A stretch of 64,000 nt of DNA, taken from Rhabdornis inornatus (lineage: Eukaryota > Chordata > Aves > Passeriformes > Rhabdornithidae). The stretch covers positions 238,134 to 302,133 of the forward strand of contig VWZS01003490.1 of NCBI GenBank assembly GCA_013397075.1, in the 5' to 3' direction. The position numbers were made by a program, and so were the translations under genes. The notes below the pieces were generated by a model. It ran no database searches. It saw nothing but the letters and a program-made list of their open reading frames with translations, and had not been told where the DNA came from. Below, piece by piece: positions 1 to 11,404 of the stretch (position 1 is its first letter; every line of letters begins with the position of its first letter).

Positions 1-2202
1 TACTCTGAAGTGTAAATTCACATATTATTTACTACTTATTTTAATGTCTTAAAAAAACACAATGAATCCCAGTTTCTTTCTGCATAGGGGATGCAGCCTT
101 TCTTCTTTCATAATGGAATGGAAAGTAATGATGCATTCCAAAAAATGCATAATTCTTTCTTTTGGTTATTATGACCAACTTCCCTAAGTAGAGCAATGGA
201 GTAAAATCAGAGTATGCTACATGAATCCTCAAGCAGGTGAGATGGACATAATTATGTCTAACAAGATGTTAGGAAGAGAAAAATAATTGCCTGTAAAACT
301 TATTTCTTCAGGCCATAAAGCTTTGTGTTACACTGATCAAGTGCACAGTTTCTGCTGACATCCACGGCACTATACTGTTGTATCCATGTTGTAGACTGTG
401 TGAAATATTGCTCTTTCTGCCACTATCTCCTCAGACCACAGTTTCAAATTCTGTTTGCTTTAGGTTCATTTTCCACTTTCTTTGCCAACTAGCATTGGTC
501 TCTTCCTTGTATCTATCAAGCAACTCCATGGCCTGGTATATTTACTTTTCCTTCCAGCTTCTCTGGTTTAGCTACTCAGCAAAAGAAGATTTGATTCCAG
601 AGCAGGTCAATGCAAGTGATGTAGGTGTAATCTTGCCTGTGGATGTGCTGGGATTGAGATTCAACCTCCTCAGTATTCAGAATCCCAGTTATGCATTGCA
701 AAACTTCCATGGAAGCTGAGCTTCCTTGTATTTATTTTCTGTGCCTAAACAAACTAGATTAGAGCTGCCTCTGGTGTACCATTTCTGTTGGTATTTCTTA
801 CAGATTGCACCTGTTTGATGGCAGTTGGGCGAGAAGCTGTTCTCTTTAAATAGAAATTTTCCAGTTTACTGTAAATGATATAATATTGTTTTCATCACTA
901 TATGTTTTCTCTTTCCTTCTGGTTATTTATCTCTGGACTCACAATATTGAAGCTGTCTGAGGATACTCAATGTGAAGAGTTGCACTGCGTTGCTGCAGAC
1001 ATTTGATCTGGAAAAATATCTTGTAATTTCACTACATTCATGCAAGGGAGAATCAAGGGGAAAAAAACCCCTACATGTGGTCAGTAAATTATGTGTATAT
1101 AGTAAAAACAATATAAATCACATCTCATGAAAGAAAGGAGGACACTTGGGATTTTAAGAGGCTGTTTATAAAAGAACAACCCAACTAAAATAGTAGTTTC
1201 TTAACACCCTCCAAGTGACAAATCGACATACGTTGTGCAAAAAATGGGCAAGCAGGAAGTGAAAAATGCCAAAACGAAATATGCTTCCACTTACAGGCTT
1301 GCAACACCTAAGGCATGCTCTTACTGCTCTAACTTAAGAAGTAACACCAAAATTCCTATGAAGATGAATGTAGCTATGGAAGAGGAAAGCCTTTAAAAGA
1401 CCTCATTAGAACAATTTTTAAAAGTTTTTGGAAACTAACAGTAGCATCTCGAAAGTATTCTGCTATTTATGGGCAGCAAATTTAGAGAGTGCTGGCATAG
1501 ATCATGGTATCAGAGTTGCTCAGACAGAGAAATAAACATCTCTGCATTCCAAGGAGCTGCAGGGAACAGAAAAGCCTGCATAATCTATTAGAGATTTACA
1601 GTCAACACGTCTTTTGATCGCAAGGCACATATTGCTTTTGTGAGGTTAACCCCCACAGAAATAAAGTCAGGGTGTTTGGTTGGGCTTTTTTTTTTTTTTT
1701 AAGTCGGGTGGAGATGTTGCTTTTTTGTACTAGAACTGCTACATTGCTGTCTATGAGAGGAGTTCATTTCTAAACAATGCTGTTTAGACATTTGACAGTT
1801 TGAAGGTTTTGACAGTTTGAAGGTTATTTTTCCCTGTCCACCTGTCCAGAAAAAAAAAAAGAAAAAAAAATTCTGCTTCTGCTAACTAAATTAAAAGGAA
1901 GAGTTTACAAATTTCAGGACATGCTCAGTGGCTCTACGGCCATAGCCAGTTTGATGCAAGAGTATTTTCAACACAATTTTTCTGTGATAACTGTTCTCAC
2001 AGGTGCTGAGGATGATATGGTCAGGCTATATGTGAGACATCATCAGCAGGTAACACTGACATCAACAATAAAATTTCATTATAAATATAGTCACAGATAG
2101 TGGTTTTTTACAGCACTGGTGTCTGAAGTTATGTGAAGATTCAAGATTTTAATTTCTTTGAGAAAGAAATAACCTAAAATCAGTTTCTCATGCCTTTTGG
2201 CT
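1..2202. other. Non-coding AT-rich DNA, no gene seen
   Basis: Open frames here are short, such as 113 codons at 378-719, and the translations show no family resemblance. The stretch holds a 15-base poly-T (1686-1700), an A-rich run (1850-1870) and a 17-bp tandem duplication listed separately. I recognise no mobile element. It is probably intergenic or intronic; a diverged repeat could be missed by eye. Confidence 0.7.
1791..1826. repeat. Two-copy 17-bp tandem duplication
   Basis: The core gacagtttgaaggtt occurs at 1794 and again at 1811, a period of exactly 17 bases with no mismatch in the core. It looks like a recent replication-slippage duplication. No function is implied. Confidence 0.85.
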
Positions 2203-2275
2203 NNNNNNNNNNNNNNNNNNNNNNNNNNNNNNNNNNNNNNNNNNNNNNNNNNNNNNNNNNNNNNNNNNNNNNNNN
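2203..2275. other. Assembly gap (73 Ns)
   Basis: A run of 73 unresolved bases, followed directly by a poly-A-rich stretch (2276-2297). The gap probably results from homopolymer or AT-rich sequence that resisted assembly. Its true length is unknown. The open frame running through it on the minus strand is meaningless. Confidence 0.98.
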
Positions 2276-2286
2276 AAAATAAAAAA

Positions 2287-2379
2287 AAAAAAAAAAAGCA
2301 CAACTGATTAAAAAAAAAAGGCATGGATTTTTATCCTTATTTTTGCCTATAATTATTTTTTAATTTTTTATTATTATTT
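2287..2379 (+). repeat. Direct duplication, copy 1
   Basis: About 93 bp of A-rich then T-rich sequence containing gcacaactgatta at 2298. It recurs base for base at an offset of 926 (3213-3305). The identity includes a ten-A homopolymer of equal length in both copies. This copy sits just downstream of the assembly gap. Confidence 0.95.
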
Positions 2380-2383
2380 ATTG

Positions 2384-3208
2384 TTAATGTGTCAACACAG
2401 AAAAACTTGCAATTACTATCCAAAAGGTACAAACAGGAAACAGAAGCACAGACAGTTCAATGGACTTGCTCAGATTTTCACAGAAAGCTGTAGTCTGACT
2501 CTAAATCTCAACCCCCCAGACCACAAGCCAATCACTTGTTCATGAAACTATCCTTACAATTTAGGTAATGCTTACATAAAAAGAAAACCAATAAAAATCA
2601 CTGTGTGTTGAAACTAAAGTTTCTGGGAATAATTATTTTACATTAAAATACTTAATAATTACTCAATAATCCCTTAATAATTACAGTTTATAATAACTTA
2701 ATAATTACAAAATATTATAATAACATAATATATATCATTATATTATTGTATTATAATATTATTCATATTGTTGCTAATAATTATTAATACAATACATAAT
2801 TAATATAAAATAGAATAATATTTTATTATTAATAGTAATTAATATATTATTGCATATTGTTATGTTATTTATTGTAGCATTATATTATTATGTTTATTGT
2901 GATATTGTATGTTATTATATTATTATATAATAGCATTATAATATATTATAATAATAATAACAGCTAAGTATGCAGGAAAACAAAGAGACAATATTAACTT
3001 GTTAATCCTCAGTTTAAGCAAGGGAAATTTAGAAAAGCTTGCAGAAGAAAGCTCAGTAACATTTCCAAACATGTTATTTAATTTTAAAGCCTGACGTATT
3101 TATCTTCTTCATCCCCAAACTAAAACAAGTGCTTTCCATTTTTTAAGCTTCTCTATTTGAAAAGCAGATAGAAGAGAGATCATATTAACAGAAACTTTGA
3201 TTTTTTTT
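2384..3208. other. Non-coding interval between the duplicated copies
   Basis: Apart from the A/T tract at 2632-2958 described separately, this interval holds ordinary AT-rich sequence with no open frame worth reporting. No known repeat family is recognised. Confidence 0.7.
2632..2958. repeat. Nearly pure A/T low-complexity tract
   Basis: About 330 bp almost free of G and C, built from TAATAAT, ATTATA and TATTAT words with many short palindromes. At its left end the 12-mer cttaataattac appears three times (2651, 2673, 2697) with 22- and 24-base spacing, so part of the tract grew by tandem duplication. Such tracts are prone to cruciform formation and assembly breaks; the gap lies only about 360 bases away. 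Confidence 0.85.
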
Positions 3209-3212
3209 TTAN

Positions 3213-3305
3213 AAAAAAAAAAAGCACAACTGATTAAAAAAAAAAGGCATGGATTTTTATCCTTATTTTTGCCTATAATTATTTTTTAATTTTTTATTAT
3301 TATTT
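3213..3305 (+). repeat. Direct duplication, copy 2, bounded by single Ns
   Basis: Identical to 2287-2379. Single ambiguous bases sit immediately outside it at 3212 and 3306, so the duplicated block is framed exactly by two Ns. That is the mark expected if the block was spliced in during gap filling or contig merging rather than copied in the genome. Confidence 0.9.
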
Positions 3306-3309
3306 NTTG

Positions 3310-4557
3310 CACTGCTAACATCTATATTTGAAACATGAGGGCAGTTAGGGGAAAATCAGTGCACATAACATGATGTGCAAATATATTTTGTAATATTACC
3401 CAAAAAAATCCAGAATAAAGGGTTGCAGGATGCAGACAAGCTTGCAGAGATTACGTAAAGGTACTCAAAGTCCCTATGTTAATGAATTCTTGCTAAGTCC
3501 TCTTTTTAATATCTCCTCTCTGAATATTTTCACAAGGAATTGTCTTTTCTGATTACTACTGCCACGGCTACTACTGTGGGTAAATTGGTGAAAGGTGTAT
3601 TACAGACAGAGAGTATGGAAAGGGCTATGTTCAGGAACAAAAGTAGGTTTACATAGCAGTACTCAGGATTTATAGCACAATTGTCTTTTCAAGAGAGGTC
3701 ACTTTACAATACAATAATTGTTTCATTTATCTTGTGCTGACTTACAATAGCAAGCAGACTCAAAGTTGATTAAAAATTTAAATGCACTTTATTCAATATA
3801 ATAGTAAAGTGATGCTGCATAAATGGAATAGATTTTTCCATTTCTCTCATCATAGTCTGTGCTCTGGTTTCTTTTCACATGCTGATATTCTTAAATGCCA
3901 GATATTTTCTGCAAATTTAAATGTTAAGGATTAAAAGAGATAATTGCTCCCCAGGCTAATGGCCACTATTACATGGAGCATGACTGGAACATTCTTCTGC
4001 TTCATTTGGTTCACTGATATTCCCTTCAGGAGGTCACCTGCTGTACTCTTATGGCATAGCAATACAATGAAATGATTTCTTATTCCATAGATTTCATAGA
4101 AATATATGATAGACATGTATTTGTATTGTGTAAAAAAGTGTAGGGTCCCAGTACATGAAATCCCAGAGCTGGATTTCACAGGACTTTGTACTTAATGATA
4201 GTAATAATTTCATTTGTGACTAAAGAAAACTCCATTTTTTGTCCTCAGATTAATTCTTGACATTTCGTAGTGTAACCACAGTTACACAAGGTAGAGCAAG
4301 TCATAGACTATTAATGACTATTAAGACCATTTTCTCACAGGATTATGTAATCAGCATAATTTCTCAGATGCAAATTTCTCAAAAGTCCAACTAAGTTTTC
4401 AGTTCTATACTTACATTCAGGTGCTTTGATAATCTTGTTCATTCTAGGTTAGGTAAGTAAAGCACTTAGCTGGTATTTTCACCCAGGACTCATGTCAATA
4501 TCTATCTCTTGAGATGTCTTGCTCTTTACATACCATGATTGCATTACCTTGATGTCC
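3310..4557. other. Non-coding AT-rich DNA, nothing recognised
   Basis: Only short chance open frames (82 codons on the minus strand at 3931-4179). No repeat family, RNA gene or convincing exon is visible. Confidence 0.65.
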
Positions 4558-4901
4558 AGGTTCCAGCCAGGACAGGGTTAGTTTTAGCAGTAGCCAGGGG
4601 TATGGCTAGGAATAGAAATTCTATAGCACATCATTTTCCAGGAGCAGTGTGAGGGTCAGGTCAGGGTAGTGTGGCAGCAGCTGGGTATTGTCAGGTACAG
4701 TGCTGAGCACGTGCCTTTCTTGTGCCCTTTTTTTGTTAATATTGTTGCTTTTACTGTTTGTTTCCTTACCTCATTGCTGTTTCCAGTGAATTGTTTGTAT
4801 TTCCACCTGTGATCTTTACCTTTCGTGTCTCCAGTTGTCCTCTCCAGCTCACCAGAGGTGAGGGCAGGGAGGAGTGGGGAGTAAGTCAGCAGCTCACGGT
4901 T
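4558..4901 (+). mobile_element. Old solo LTR fragment, avian endogenous-retrovirus type
   Basis: The left end (ggttccagccaggacaggg) resembles the 5' end of a large avian ERV LTR family that begins with a TGGTTTTGGCTGGGA-like sequence. The right end, a G-rich gagtggggagtaagtcagca segment just before ctcacggtttcac, resembles that family's 3' end. The middle is T-rich and diverged. No viral coding sequence flanks it, so it is a solo LTR or remnant. The family assignment is from memory of the general avian consensus and is tentative. The same family, better preserved, lies at 56921-57476 on the other strand. Confidence 0.55.
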
Positions 4902-4953
4902 TCACAGAATCACAGCTTCACAGAGTATTCTGAATTGGATGAGACCTATTCTT
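4902..4953 (-). mobile_element. CR1 LINE 3'-tail fragment
   Basis: The string ttcacagaatcacag followed by a segment like cagagtattctgaattggat matches the reverse complement of the CR1 3' terminus, whose tail is a short ATTCTATG-type microsatellite preceded by a conserved TCC-AAC-like segment. Only about 50 bp survive. It abuts the LTR end directly. Confidence 0.6.
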
Positions 4954-6780
4954 AAACATTATTATCAAAAGTACTGCCTGTAGCATCTTGTGACATAAAG
5001 GAGACTCCTGCCAGTGAAAAATTTCATGTGCCTGGGATTTTTAAATCATTACTGGTTTTCATAATGTAAATACCTGCTTCCTACCTTCAGAATCTTCTTA
5101 GTAAACATAATTAAAATCTCACAATTTTGATTTGTTTCTACCCTATTTTGTTGCTAGCTTTTTTTATATATTATACGGAAAATGAAGCTGTTAAATTATA
5201 TTGATTAGTTGCTAATATTTGTCTCTGTATAAAAAGGAAAGATACTGTTAGGTACTTTTATTGTATTCCCATGAGACTCTATCACTAGAAAACACATAAT
5301 GAAACACAATTTCCAGGTAGCAAAGGAACTACTTGAAACATATTACATTAACATGCACTAAGGTCACAGAATATCCACGTTTAGCCCTCTTTCTACTTCC
5401 CCTTTATCAAAGCCTGGGATTTCAGGTCAGCCATGCAACAATGTTTAAGGTCAAAAAACTTGTTAGCTCATTAAATTTTGAGGCTCACTGAAACCAACTT
5501 CAAGGTGGGAAGGCATGTAAATCCCACTTTTTTAGCATAGCCTCTGTTAAAAGTCAAAAATTTATAACCGAGTGGAGAAGAATCTTCACTTAATGAGTGT
5601 GGTAACAGTTCTGAAAATCAACAATCTCCACGAGTATTGATAATAAGCATAAGTATCAGAAAAGAATAAAATTAGTCTTGAGTCTAATTAGAGTCAATGG
5701 AACATGTAGAGGACAAAACAAGAAAAAAAAAAACCTAAAAACCCAAATCAAACAATGTGGCTCCTTACACATTTTGGAGTCTCTCCCATTAGTATTATTT
5801 TGTGTGATTCTCTTTCATATGTTATGGAACTGAACAGTCAGGTTTTTTCATACTTTTTGCACTGAAGATCACGCTCCATACATGTTTTATTGCTCCATGC
5901 AGTTATCCATATGCACAGTGAACTATGTCTTGGAGTGGCCTATCTTTGTCTTGCCTCTGGGATTGTCTTGGATGGGCTTATTCTGCACCATGCTTTGGCT
6001 TCTCAGTCACTTTTACCTGTCCATTTCACAGCTTAGCAGCCTGTGCCATTTGGGACAGCTCTTGTTTATTTGGACATAGCTGTGTAGGAATAAAGTAGAC
6101 CATAACAATTTACTATTAATTTTTTGTATATTTTGCATGTGGGCTCTTACATCCATCTGCCTAATGGTTCCATTCTGTCAAAGGCTTCATATAAGGACAT
6201 ATTTCATCGTTTTATCCTCTTGTTTAGTTTCACACTACTCATCAAGTCTTTGGCACTTTCTAGGGTGACCATGCAGAATTTGTGCTGTTCATTTATTAGC
6301 AATTCCATTTTTTTGCTCCTTTTGTGCAGTAAAGCCTTGGTTTCTTTTTCTACATTCCTTTTTACCCGTTGATTTTTTCATTAAGCCAATTCAGTTCTTA
6401 ATTTCATCTTTAAAACCAAACTAAAACCCACATTTTTTTGTGACCATTGTATATGCCCCTTTGATTTCATACCAAAAAGCAAGGAGAGTGCTCTGAAGTT
6501 GCCAACCTCTTCATTAATGCTTTTGTATTACATGGTCAAGGCCACACAGCCACTAACCATCAACCCCCATCAAACTCTGGTATCACTGGGAAAGAGGTGC
6601 CTTGTTTTGTGTTGGGTCTCACAGAGGAATGTGAATTTGGACAGCTGTGGGTACAACAGTGTGCAGACATCAGATAACACAGATGAGTGGTGATATACAA
6701 TAAAGGAGGTGAGCTTTGGTATTGGACACAGATGCTGAGATCTGCCCAACAGGAGACCATGGAACAGTAAAGAATGAGAC

Positions 6781-6844
6781 AGGAAAAGAAGGAGAAGGAG
6801 AAGAAGAACAAAAAGAAGATATGGGAAAAAAAAAGAAGGAAAAA
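6781..6844 (+). repeat. Polypurine tract (GAAGGA-rich)
   Basis: About 64 bases almost wholly of A and G, with GGA/GAA triplets in the left half and poly-A in the right. The complementary strand is a polypyrimidine run and gives rise to a spurious 106-codon F/L/S-rich frame (6560-6880). The tract could adopt triplex DNA; no function is implied. Confidence 0.8.
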
Positions 6845-8090
6845 TATTCTCAAAAGAGTCAGGAGACCTAGATGAGACAAATTATCTGGTGCTTAAGTCC
6901 CCAGAAAATGAGAATAGGTTTCCCTAAAACAAACTTCAGCTTGAAGCTGCTCAGACCCCTTCATATAATACTGATGGCTAACTAGTCTGGAACTGTACTG
7001 AAGAAAATAAAGGAACTGATTTTTAATCTTTCCAAAATGACGTTAACCTTCCCAAATTAGTAAGCATGTGTTCTCTTTCGAAAGCTTTCTCAATAGTTCT
7101 CTGCCTAGCATGACTTAAACTACAGCACTATAAAATGGAATTTGCAAAGAGATTGGTAAATATAAATAAGAGTGAAAGGCAGTGTATGTTGCATGGAGTG
7201 CTGCCATCTTTTGGTTATAACAAATTAGGATTATTTCGATAGAGCTCTGAATATGTCTAAGAAAGATGAATACAGTCTGAAAGCATAACATATAAGGCAA
7301 GTATTATCAAATAAAATTACTATTGTTACTAAAAAGACTAAATTTTTTACTACAGACTCAGTTTGAAATGTGAGATTGCTGCTTAAAAATGCGTCCTTTC
7401 ATTTATACTACTGGTTTAACTTTTTGCTCTTTTAGAGATCTGGGTAAGCAGAGCAATTAAATATTTCTTCTACTTCTGTTGAAGAAGTTGAAGTATATGG
7501 CATCAAAAATATAAAAAATAGCAATTAATTTTTAAAAACCACATATCTTTGAAGGAGATTTCAATCAGCTTGGTTTTGTCTTTTTCTTTCCACATGAGGA
7601 TGACTCTTTTTCTTTTTGTGTGTAATTCGAGTTAATGATATGTTCAAATTCCACTTTCATCAGAAACATCTGTATAATTGACTATTATATTACTCTTTTT
7701 CTTTTATATAATCCTCATAGTTTAAAAAACTGTATGCATAGAGCATTTATTTAGCTTTAGAATAGCCTAAAATTTGATGAGGGGTTGGGTTTTTTGTTTT
7801 GAAGGAAGAGAGTCACTGGCCCTTGAGCACAGTATTCTAATTTTGATTTTTCTTTCAAACTTCCAATGTTTCTTTACAGTCATGTTAAATTTATGGATTC
7901 ATGGGTAATAGTAAAAGTTTGAAAATGTGATTTGAAAGGCAGGAACGTCAATAGTCAAAATAAGAGTTTAATACAGATTATTTTCCATGGAGTCTTTTGA
8001 ACACACAGATCTATAAATTTGCCATTTTAATGATCTAAATATATATATACTTGCCCTCAGATTTATTTGCTTCCTTGCAGCTACAATGGC

Positions 8091-8134
8091 AAAACAAAAA
8101 AAAAAACAAAAAAAACAACAACAACAAAAAAATT
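8091..8134 (+). repeat. A-rich / (CAA)n simple repeat
   Basis: Runs of A separated by single C, ending in a short CAACAACAACAA block. Low-complexity sequence, probably a decayed poly-A or simple repeat. Confidence 0.8.
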
Positions 8135-10505
8135 TAATACCCAAACCTACTATCTGCTGCAGTGGCTTTCTGTCATTTTCTGTGCAAAAAAGGGGCTTAC
8201 TGTGCTAATAATGATGTTCCTCACTTGTTCCAAGTGTTTTGTTTACCTAGTAAGAGAACCAGTGGAACATCTCTGCTAAGGCTGTTTCTTCCATTCCTTT
8301 TACAAGATTCCAGCTGATTTAGGTTTCTTTTGCTTACATGAGTGTGTTTGCTCGGTGGAAAGACATTGACATTCACTACTCCACATTGTGTATGTTTTGT
8401 CGTTTTCTGGTTCTGCTGATGCAGTAATATGTTTTCTGTCAAAAGCGTTTTATGGGCACATTACCCTGCTTGACAGAAACAGCGAGCTACAAGGATTTCC
8501 TGAGGAGAAACTTCCAGATGCAGTGTGTGAGATTTCTCTTCCCCCAACTACATTAATTACATTACCTCCCTGAAACAACATTCTAGATGAAATCATTCTC
8601 TGAAAGTCTTGCACACAGTCCAGCTGTCTGGACTTCTCTAATGTTTCTGTCATCTATAAATAATTCACAGAAAGCCAACTGGGAGACTGAATACTCATTT
8701 TCTGCTCTCTCAGAATCTGCCAGTAATGGGTAAGGAAAGAATTTCAACCTGGCAGCTGTGGGGAGATAGAAGTCCACCAATTTCAAGTCTTCAAAAAATC
8801 TCAAGTGTGGTTTTAATAAGAAATGAAATTGGCTTTTAAAAATAAAAGTATTTTTATAGAGATTTTTAAAATATTTTATCTCTTCTTATTTATTTTGAAG
8901 TTCACTTGGGTCCAATTTTCACACGGTTTATTACCCAGAGGACCAGAATTTTCGTTTGAAAGGAAAAAAAAAATAGTGATTTATAATAGCCTCTCATCTT
9001 TGGAAGCTGGAGCTTCCGAAAAAAAAAAAGATAAGGAAAACCATGAGAGCTGGAATAAAATCATGAGTATTAACAACACTACTACAGAAAGGTTCTTAAC
9101 TTGAAAAGATGGTGCAGTCTATTAGACCAGAATTATGCAGTTGCTTCCATAGGCAAAAATATCATATATATTGCTGCACTCAGTAGTTAAATAACATGGA
9201 TGAAGTGTGATATGTACAAACCCTGAGACTATAGCTAAGAGGACTGGTTATTTTGTTTTATATCTGCTTTCTTTGCACATTAATGTTGGGGGACAGGAGA
9301 ATTAATTGTCATCACTAAAAATTCCAGTCAAAAGATGAGGAGGCTAAACTCAGATATGGCATAATTGGATTTGGACTTACTTTCACCAGTTATAGATTTG
9401 GCTCATTATTTGTATTTTCATGTTGTGTCAAGTGGCAAAAACCCTTTTGACCTTGTGAACAAAGGGGAAAATGCTCACAATTTGCCTTTGAAAAACAAAT
9501 GGGACATGCAGCTTTCTGAGTCATCTTTTTTTATAGTTACATCCTACAAAGTTTGATTATAATAATGGGAATTTTGCCTCATGATTGCAGTATCGGACCA
9601 ATCATAGGTTTAATTTAGCTCAAAATTCAAACAACTCCACTGAAAACAATTGGTTGAGTCTGTTTACACCCGAATTGATTTTCCATCAGTTCCTTTGAGA
9701 GACTGTATTTCCCTTCAGCTATTAGAAACTTGTCTCCCAAAGGTAGAAACATTATCATATCATTTGCACAAAGGAACAACATCAAATGCTGCATACAGAA
9801 GAACAGAAAATTACATTGTAAAAGAGTCGCATACTTCTTTCTTTAAGGAATTTGAGGAAGAAAGTATACAAGGGTGACCTTATACTCCAGTAACTATGGG
9901 ATGCTCCCTGGAATGAGCAGATTCCAATGTTTCATGTTTTTGCCCTCCTTACGGTAGTCAGTCAACACATGTCCACAAATCCTCACTTAAAACAGATCAA
10001 AAGTTGGTAGCACTTGCAATGTATTATTTCCATTGTAGTATTTCCATTTATTCTTAAAATTGCTGTAGAAAAAAAGGATCTTAGTGCTCTTTTAAAAAAT
10101 TGCAATATTTGCTCTGTCATGTAATGGTAGACAATTTTCTGCATCCTGAAATTGTGTGTTCGATATTTTTCCTCTCTTCTTCATTGTCTTGTTGCAGGTA
10201 TTGTTTTTCTGTTTCCTGTAGAGCTGAAATGAGTAAAATGTATAAAAGATGGTGGATAAGAGTGAGAGTGACAATACAGCAATAATAGGAATAATAAAAT
10301 TTGAATTTCAGTTCAGAGAAAACAAGTCTCTCTTTGTGGTATCCTTGAGAATAGAACTGAAGAAATAGGATTAATTTAGAGTCTTGACAGGATTAATTTG
10401 CTAACAGATATCACCTTTTAGCATCTCAATGCTCTTATGGGATAGACCAAGAACCAGCAATTTGGTGCTTGAATCAGTGGTCAGTTTCTGCGTATACAGC
10501 AGTAG

Positions 10506-10580
10506 TATTCATTACTATATTATTATTATTATTATATTATATTACATTATATTATTATTCATTCTTATATATATTATTTT
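10506..10580. repeat. (ATT)n-like microsatellite
   Basis: TATTATTATTATTATATTATATTACATTATATTATT-type sequence with interruptions. It is an imperfect trinucleotide array that is probably length-variable. Confidence 0.8.
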
Positions 10581-11404
10581 TAGTCTCACATGGTAAGGTC
10601 TCACAATCCATTCAAACCTAAGATTTTAATTTTTTAATTACCATGAGACTTTCAGTCAGACATGATATGTTATGACTATGCCCCCAAATATGCCTTGATG
10701 GAACTTGATACTTTGTGGTGCACTCCTTTTAGAGTATGAGGTCAGATTTGTGTGTTTTATCTCTCCTGAAAGCAGGAGTAATATGTGTGTTCATAAGACC
10801 TTTGAAGAATGAAGGCCTGAAATTCTTTGTCAAATATTTTTAAAGAGCTTTTTCAAATGCTTTATTAAGGTTTACAAAGGTGATTTTTTTTTCTCAAGGA
10901 GAAGGGGGAAAAGTAGACTCTTAGTATAACTATCTATAATAGGTGTGATTGCACTCCACAGCACAAAGAACCTTTCAAATAGAGATTATTTATCTACTCT
11001 TTCAAACAATTCTTCCCTCTTCTTTTCTGAAAGGTAACCATAGGGAAAAGCAAATTTTCTTAACATACATGTCTCAGGATTTGGATACTAGGCTGGTCAT
11101 TCAGTTAGAGAAAAAGATTTTTTTACAAATAACCATGTCTTTTATGCCTCTTGTTTTTTAAAATATGTTTGCATTCATTGTAGGCAGGGTTCAACAGACC
11201 AAATGTAGGTTTTTGTATTTATAAGACTCCTAAAGTAGCTATCCAAAATAAATACTGAAGAATCAGTCATGATCATCTGTCCATAACTAAGTCTGAAGTT
11301 TGAAAAGTTGGATGAAAGGAATAACAATATTCTCAGAAAATTCTTATCTGCATAACTGCCATAGATATGCTTCCATCATGTTGATTTAAAGCTACAAGGA
11401 TTTC

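Larger units (their letters stand above)
4954..11404. other. Long non-coding stretch, no gene recognised
   Basis: About 6.4 kb of AT-rich unique-looking sequence. It contains a polypurine tract (6781-6844), an A/C-rich run (8091-8134) and an ATT-type tract (10506-10580), listed separately. Open frames do not exceed 106 codons, and the translations are hydrophobic or low-complexity with no family resemblance. No mobile element is recognised. Confidence 0.65.

Noticed and set aside
2091..2324. 77-codon minus-strand frame
   Set aside because: It runs through the 73-N gap, so it is not real sequence.
5882..6079. 65-codon frame with membrane-helix-like runs of Leu, Trp and Phe
   Set aside because: T-rich DNA readily yields hydrophobic chance peptides. 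No gene context supports it.
6560..6880. 106-codon minus-strand frame rich in Phe, Leu and Ser
   Set aside because: It is the complement of a polypurine tract.
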